A stretch of DNA of 8,567 nucleotides from Candidatus Aminicenantota bacterium. Lineage in GTDB: Bacteria; Acidobacteriota; Aminicenantia; Aminicenantales; Aminicenantaceae. The stretch spans positions 1 through 8,567 of the forward strand of contig WTAW01000053.1 in assembly GCA_013139435.1 (NCBI GenBank). The letters are read 5' to 3'. A program made the position numbers and the translations under genes. The notes under the pieces were generated by a model. That model was not told where the DNA came from and did no database searches. It saw nothing but the letters and a program-made list of their open reading frames with translations. Shown piece after piece: positions 4,567-8,567 of this stretch (positions are counted from its first letter, which is position 1; each line of letters begins with the position of its first letter).

Positions 4567-6777
4567 ATGATCGACAAAAAATTATTGAAGGAACACAACC
4601 TCACGGAAGAAGAATACCATCTGATCGTTGAGCTCATCGGCAAAGAGCCCAACCTCACGGAGTTGGGCATATTCTCTCTGATGTGGTCGGAACACTGCAG
4701 CTATAAAAGTTCTAAGATCCATCTGAAAAAGCTGCCTGTCGAGGGGAAAGACGTCATCCAAGGGCCCGGTGAAAACGCCGGCATCATCGATATCGGGGAG
4801 GGACTGGCCGTAGTCTTCAAGATCGAATCACACAACCACCCTTCCTTCATTGAGCCTTACCAAGGAGCGGCAACCGGAGTCGGTGGTATTTTGCGAGACA
4901 TATTCACTATGGGCGCCAGGCCTATCGCCATTATGGATTCTTTACGTTTTGGGCCGCTGGATAAACCCAAAAACCGAGCCATCATGGACGGCGTTGTTGC
5001 AGGCATTGCTGGTTATGGCAATTCCATCGGTGTCCCCACTGTAGGAGGGGAAGTATATTTCAACGACTGCTATTCCCTCAATCCCCTCGTGAATGTCTTC
5101 TGTCTAGGTATTGCAGAGAAAGATAAGATCTTTTATGCCAAAGCCGAAGGCGCCGGGAATCCTGTGCTCTATGTGGGGTCGAAGACGGGGCGAGATGGCA
5201 TCCATGGGGCAACCATGGCATCTGCTGAATTCGGTGAAGATCTGGAAGAGAAAAGGCCCAATGTCCAGGTTGGAGACCCCTTTAAAGAGAAACTTCTGCT
5301 CGAGGCCTGTTTGGAAGTTATGGATCAAAACCTGATCGTAGGAATCCAAGATATGGGAGCAGCTGGTTTGACATGTTCGACAAGCGAGATGGCTTCCAAT
5401 TCAGGGTCAGGAATAGAGATCAACCTGGACCTCGTTCCCCAGAGAGAAGAGGGCATGACACCTTATGAGATTATGCTGTCAGAATCACAGGAGAGAATGC
5501 TCATCGTGGCCAAAAAAGAAAAAGTGGCCGATGTCCAGAAGGTTTTTGCGAAATGGGATCTGGATGCTGTCATCATCGGCCGGGTGACAGACAACGGGCG
5601 CCTCATCGTTAATGCCGGAGGGAAGACAGTCGTGGACATACCAGTGGATCCTGTGGTCAACCTTTGTCCTGCGTACAGAAGACCGAGCGCTGTTCCAGCC
5701 TACCTTGAGCCCCAATCACAGCTCGACCCTGCCCCTTCTATCCCTGAGGATTTTAACAAAGCAATGGAAAAGCTCCTGTCCTCTCCTACGATCTCTGACA
5801 AAGAGTGGGTTTTTCGCCAGTATGACCATATGGTCCAGACGAATACAGCCCTATTGCCTGGAGCGGATGCCTCGCTCCTGCGGATAAAAAACACAAACAG
5901 AGCGCTGGCTGTCGCCCTTGATGGGAACTCTCTCTATGCCTATCTTGACCCAAAAGCCGGTGGAAAGATCGCAGTTGCGGAAGCCTGCCGGAATTTATCC
6001 TGCGTGGGGGCATCACCCATCGGCGTGACAAACTGTCTGAACTTCGGAAATCCCGAAAAACCAGAGATCATGTGGCAGTTCCAGAACGTCATCGAAGGTA
6101 TCACCGAAGCGTGCCAAGCCTTCAACATTCCTGTCACTGGAGGAAACGTCAGTTTTTATAACGACACAGAAGGCGTATCCATACACCCCACACCGGTGCT
6201 TGGAGTGGTGGGAAGGCTGGACGATGTGGACAAAACAACAAGCCCTTCATTCAAACAGGAAGGAGACATTCTATGTCTTTTGGGACAAAACAAAAATGAG
6301 CTCGGAGCCTCTGAATACTTAAAATATGTGCACAAGCAAAAAAGAGGATTGGTTCCCCAGATCGATCTGAGCACAGAAAAAAAAGTCCAGGAGCTGTGCA
6401 TCGCTGCAATATCGCAGGGGCTTTTATCCTCTGCTCACGATGTTTCTGAAGGTGGATTGGCTGTCTGCCTTGCAGAATGTTCATTCTTGAGCGAGCAAAA
6501 AATCGGCTTCACTGTTGACCTGCAGGACAATATAAGAGTCGACGCCCTTCTTTTCGGGGAGAGCCAATCCCGAATCTGTGTGTCAGTCCGAGCAGAAAAC
6601 TTCGAACCTTTACGCAAACTCGCAGAGGAACACGCCCTTTCTTTGGCTGTTCTTGGAAAAACGGGCGGAGATCGTTTGGTTATCCATCACAAGGGAAAAG
6701 AACTCCTCAACATTCCCGTCCTTCACGGTTACAACATATGGAAACAGAACATCCCCGATGCTTTCAGGATGAATTGA
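4567..6777 (+). CDS. purL: FGAM synthetase large subunit PurL (small form)
   Basis: PurL uses ATP and ammonia to convert FGAR to FGAM. The 736 residues correspond to the short PurL that works with PurS and PurQ, not the roughly 1300-residue fused enzyme. Motifs seen are MWSEHCSYKSS (39-49, with the conserved His43), FKIESHNHPSF (84-94), GAATGVGGILRDIFTMGARP (100-119), TGRDGIHGATMAS (207-219), QDMGAAGLTCSTSEMA (261-276) and LSESQERM (304-311). In the C-terminal half are GVTNCLNFGNPEKPE, VTGGNVSFYN, AHDVSEGGLAV and FGESQSR. This shows both halves of the internally duplicated AIRS-like fold. The start at ATG 4567 is 19 bases after purQ, with a modest GGA nine bases upstream. Its stop lies 19 bases before repeat copy 2, and I see no separate terminator. 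Confidence 0.98.
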   Translation: MIDKKLLKEHNLTEEEYHLIVELIGKEPNLTELGIFSLMWSEHCSYKSSKIHLKKLPVEGKDVIQGPGENAGIIDIGEGLAVVFKIESHNHPSFIEPYQGAATGVGGILRDIFTMGARPIAIMDSLRFGPLDKPKNRAIMDGVVAGIAGYGNSIGVPTVGGEVYFNDCYSLNPLVNVFCLGIAEKDKIFYAKAEGAGNPVLYVGSKTGRDGIHGATMASAEFGEDLEEKRPNVQVGDPFKEKLLLEACLEVMDQNLIVGIQDMGAAGLTCSTSEMASNSGSGIEINLDLVPQREEGMTPYEIMLSESQERMLIVAKKEKVADVQKVFAKWDLDAVIIGRVTDNGRLIVNAGGKTVVDIPVDPVVNLCPAYRRPSAVPAYLEPQSQLDPAPSIPEDFNKAMEKLLSSPTISDKEWVFRQYDHMVQTNTALLPGADASLLRIKNTNRALAVALDGNSLYAYLDPKAGGKIAVAEACRNLSCVGASPIGVTNCLNFGNPEKPEIMWQFQNVIEGITEACQAFNIPVTGGNVSFYNDTEGVSIHPTPVLGVVGRLDDVDKTTSPSFKQEGDILCLLGQNKNELGASEYLKYVHKQKRGLVPQIDLSTEKKVQELCIAAISQGLLSSAHDVSEGGLAVCLAECSFLSEQKIGFTVDLQDNIRVDALLFGESQSRICVSVRAENFEPLRKLAEEHALSLAVLGKTGGDRLVIHHKGKELLNIPVLHGYNIWKQNIPDAFRMN

Positions 6778-6796
6778 TCCCGGTTCTAAGTAAAAT

Positions 6797-6965
6797 TAAC
6801 CTGGATTATTCACGAGTTGAGGCCTTCCCACCCCACCCTGACATTAAAGTTGAGGAAGTGGCCCATGAAGTTTGGTTCGCCTGTAGGGTAAAAGATGCCG
6901 ATAATAAGAATTAAGAGTTTTTTAATAGTAATTGTATCGGCAGCTTTTATGAATAATTCAGGTTA
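6797..6965 (+). mobile_element. MITE-like structured repeat, copy 2 (after purL)
   Basis: This 169-base non-coding element is bounded by TAACCTGGATTATTCA (6797-6812) and TGAATAATTCAGGTTA (6950-6965), a 16-base terminal inverted repeat with one mismatch. Inside the right half, TGCCGATA (6896-6903) pairs perfectly with TATCGGCA (6935-6942). The stem extends through one A-G mismatch to AAAAG/CTTTT (6890-6894 and 6944-6948). The same orientation and ends are found at 2185-2301. Whether the flanking TTAA (left) and TTAG (right) are part of the ends or an imperfect target duplication cannot be decided from two copies. The stem followed by TTTTAT could act as a weak terminator for the purBSQL transcript, but its loop is long. 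Confidence 0.75.
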
Positions 6966-6969
6966 GATG

Positions 6970-6998
6970 TTGATAATTTTGTAATCAATGATTAAACT
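6970..6998 (+). promoter_or_regulatory. Possible promoter of the barrel gene and purN
   Basis: TTGATA (6970-6975, 5 of 6 to consensus), a 17-base spacer and TAAACT (6993-6998, 4 of 6) lie immediately to the right of repeat copy 2. They would start transcription near 7005, about 30 bases before the GTG at 7034. The match is moderate. Readthrough from purL is an alternative source of transcripts. Confidence 0.35.
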
Positions 6999-7033
6999 GA
7001 CTATCAGAGTGCAAACGAGAAATTAGCCATACT

Positions 7034-7891
7034 GTGAAAATCTTCAAAAAGCGATTCGTATTCTTTCTTGTGTTATCGATCGCTACAGCACAAGGCTTTG
7101 GTATGGAATTCAGCCTCAAAATAGCGGGGGGAGTCAGTTTTATCCAACCTCAGGAGATCAACACCGTTCTTCAAAGTTGGGAAGAATACTGGATCACAAG
7201 GGCCGAACAAACTAAGACCTGGAATTACCTTGGAGGCGAAGTTTCTACCCTGAAACTGGGATACGACTTTGAGATTGAATTGATCTTCACTTTTACTCCC
7301 CGTCTGGCTATCGGGTTGAGCAGTGGCTACGCTTTCAGCGATGTGAGTGAGGGAGCCACAACACTGACGATAGAGAAAGTCCTGGGGACGTTTGACCATG
7401 TCAAGCCCACAAAGATCAGTGCCATACCGATCATCCTCTCCGGATACTACATCCAGCCGGTAAATTCATCGCTCAGTCTCTTTTTCAGGGCAGGAGGCGG
7501 GCCTATGTGGGCCAAATACTTCGAGAGAGACGGGAATAAAAAGATTGATAAAGAAAGTTATTCCTATACGCGATCGATCTCTGCATCGGCTCAGGGTCAG
7601 ATTTATCTTCTTGGACTGGGCATTGTCTTTGAAGCGGAATCAGGTATCCGTTTTTTTATGGAAGGATCATGGAGGAAGGCAACGATCACCGGCTTTTCAG
7701 GCGAAAACAAGCAGGAAGAAACAGGCGCACTCTACTACGTGGAAGAGTACGACTCTGGCCTTGATCTCTGGCAGGCTAAATACCAGATCTTTGCCGAACC
7801 ACCCAGCGGGGAAAACTACAGAGAGGTGAGACAAGGGACGGTCGATTTCAGCGGATTTTCTGTAAAAATTGGAATAATGATTAAGTTTTAA
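7034..7891 (+). CDS. Putative outer-membrane beta-barrel protein, exported
   Basis: I do not recognise a named family. The 285-residue product opens with a classical signal peptide: basic KIFKKR, then a hydrophobic run FVFFLVLSIATA at about residues 8-19, with likely cleavage between 19 and 23. The mature part has repeated stretches of alternating hydrophobic and polar residues with aromatic girdle residues (for example KLGYDFEIELIFTF, LSLFFRAGGG, FSGFSVKIGIMIKF). It ends in phenylalanine, the usual recognition signal for barrel insertion by BamA. No lipobox or enzyme motif is seen. The GTG start at 7034 is chosen because it gives the signal peptide, but no good Shine-Dalgarno precedes it; ATG 7104 would remove the signal. 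It lies between repeat copy 2 and purN, 12 bases from the latter, so it is probably co-transcribed with a purine gene. It may be a small porin-like or structural barrel; no substrate can be inferred. Confidence 0.8.
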   Translation: MKIFKKRFVFFLVLSIATAQGFGMEFSLKIAGGVSFIQPQEINTVLQSWEEYWITRAEQTKTWNYLGGEVSTLKLGYDFEIELIFTFTPRLAIGLSSGYAFSDVSEGATTLTIEKVLGTFDHVKPTKISAIPIILSGYYIQPVNSSLSLFFRAGGGPMWAKYFERDGNKKIDKESYSYTRSISASAQGQIYLLGLGIVFEAESGIRFFMEGSWRKATITGFSGENKQEETGALYYVEEYDSGLDLWQAKYQIFAEPPSGENYREVRQGTVDFSGFSVKIGIMIKF

Positions 7892-7903
7892 AAGGGATAA
7901 AAA

Positions 7904-8539
7904 ATGAGTAAAGATGTATACCGGAGTCCAAAAAAAAGAGGGAAGATCGCCGTATTCCTCTCCGGAAGGGGATCGAACTTTGTGGCCATTCACGACGAGA
8001 TCCGGGCGGGGAAGATCAATGCGGATATCGGACTGGTTTTTAGTAACAAACAAGAAGCCCTGGGATTGAAAATCGCCCAGGAGTGCAACCTCCAAACCCT
8101 GTCTCTCAATCCCAAAGATTTCACATCGCGAGAGGATTATGACCGAAAGATCGTTGAAGAGATCAAGAAACGGGACATCGACCTTATATGCCTGGCCGGA
8201 TACATGCGAATTTTAACTCCCTTATTCTGCGAAGCGTTCAGAAACAAGATCATCAATATTCATCCCGCTTTGCTGCCTTCCTTTCCTGGACTTCATGTTC
8301 AGCAAAAGGCGATCGATTGGGGAGTCAGATATTCAGGGGCCACTGTCCATTTTGTCACTCCTGAAGTGGATATGGGGCCGATCATCACCCAGGCCATCGT
8401 GCCGGTGCTCCAGGATGACACTGAGGATACGCTCAGCGAAAGGATCTTAAAGGAAGAGCACAAAATCTATTCCGAAGCAGTCAGATTGTACTTCGAAGGG
8501 ATGCTTGAAGTCCGCGACCGGCGCGTATTCATCCTATAG
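7904..8539 (+). CDS. purN: Phosphoribosylglycinamide formyltransferase
   Basis: PurN transfers the formyl group of 10-formyl-tetrahydrofolate to GAR, giving FGAR, the substrate of the PurSQL enzyme encoded just upstream. The 211-residue product shows the family markers in order: the phosphate-binding LSGRGSN (19-25), VFSNK (45-49), LAGYMRIL (97-104), and the catalytic set Asn118, His120 (INIHPALLPSFPG) and Asp156 (EVDMGPI). An N-terminal extension of about 12 mostly charged residues precedes the first strand. The start at ATG 7904 has AAAGGG (7891-7896) 7 bases upstream. It is 12 bases after the barrel gene and probably translated from the same message. Only 28 bases follow in the window, with no terminator visible. 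Confidence 0.97.
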   Translation: MSKDVYRSPKKRGKIAVFLSGRGSNFVAIHDEIRAGKINADIGLVFSNKQEALGLKIAQECNLQTLSLNPKDFTSREDYDRKIVEEIKKRDIDLICLAGYMRILTPLFCEAFRNKIINIHPALLPSFPGLHVQQKAIDWGVRYSGATVHFVTPEVDMGPIITQAIVPVLQDDTEDTLSERILKEEHKIYSEAVRLYFEGMLEVRDRRVFIL

Positions 8540-8567
8540 GCATCCATCAGAATCCCATCCTTCGAGC

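Noticed and set aside
6988..7026. 12-codon frame MIKLTIRVQTRN before the barrel gene
   Set aside because: It lacks a Shine-Dalgarno sequence and shows no attenuator structure or run of regulatory codons. It is probably chance, though it does end 7 bases before the GTG start.

Overview
The window is bacterial chromosome of roughly balanced base composition, densely packed with ordinary housekeeping genes. Two operons diverge from a 596-base gap at about 1722-2317. The organism looks like a Gram-negative-type (diderm) bacterium: one gene encodes a protein with a signal peptide and a C-terminal phenylalanine typical of outer-membrane barrels. It carries the three-part PurS/PurQ/small-PurL form of FGAM synthetase, not the fused enzyme of enterobacteria. 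I cannot place the phylum from sequence alone. An Aminicenantia/Acidobacteriota-like or other uncultured-lineage origin is only a guess.

Left part (minus strand, transcribed right to left): tRNA-Thr(UGU), tRNA-Tyr(GUA), tRNA-Gly(UCC), tRNA-Thr(GGU), then tuf (EF-Tu). This is the same order as the E. coli thrU-tyrU-glyT-thrT-tufB operon. None of the four tRNAs encodes its CCA end. A strong sigma70-type promoter with an A/T-rich upstream tract lies at 1890-1940. The tuf gene has a very unusual codon choice: by hand count 23 of 32 Ile codons are ATA and 26 of 29 Thr codons are ACG.

Centre (plus strand): purB-purS-purQ-purL, tightly packed, encode adenylosuccinate lyase and the three subunits of FGAM synthetase. 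A near-consensus promoter lies at 2137-2165. Between it and purB's ribosome-binding site is a 117-base repeat with terminal inverted repeats. A second, 169-base copy in the same orientation lies just after purL at 6797-6965, so the two copies bracket the pur block. They look like non-coding MITE-type elements.

Right part (plus strand): an unrecognised probable outer-membrane beta-barrel gene (7034-7891) is followed 12 bases later by purN (GAR transformylase). The pur genes supply steps of de novo purine synthesis: PurN makes FGAR, PurLQS makes FGAM, and PurB acts at the SAICAR and adenylosuccinate steps. The barrel gene is the odd one out.

I saw no CRISPR array, phage gene, toxin-antitoxin pair or transposase. 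The most notable items are the paired structured repeats around the pur genes and the tuf codon bias. Neither amounts to a demonstrated new system.
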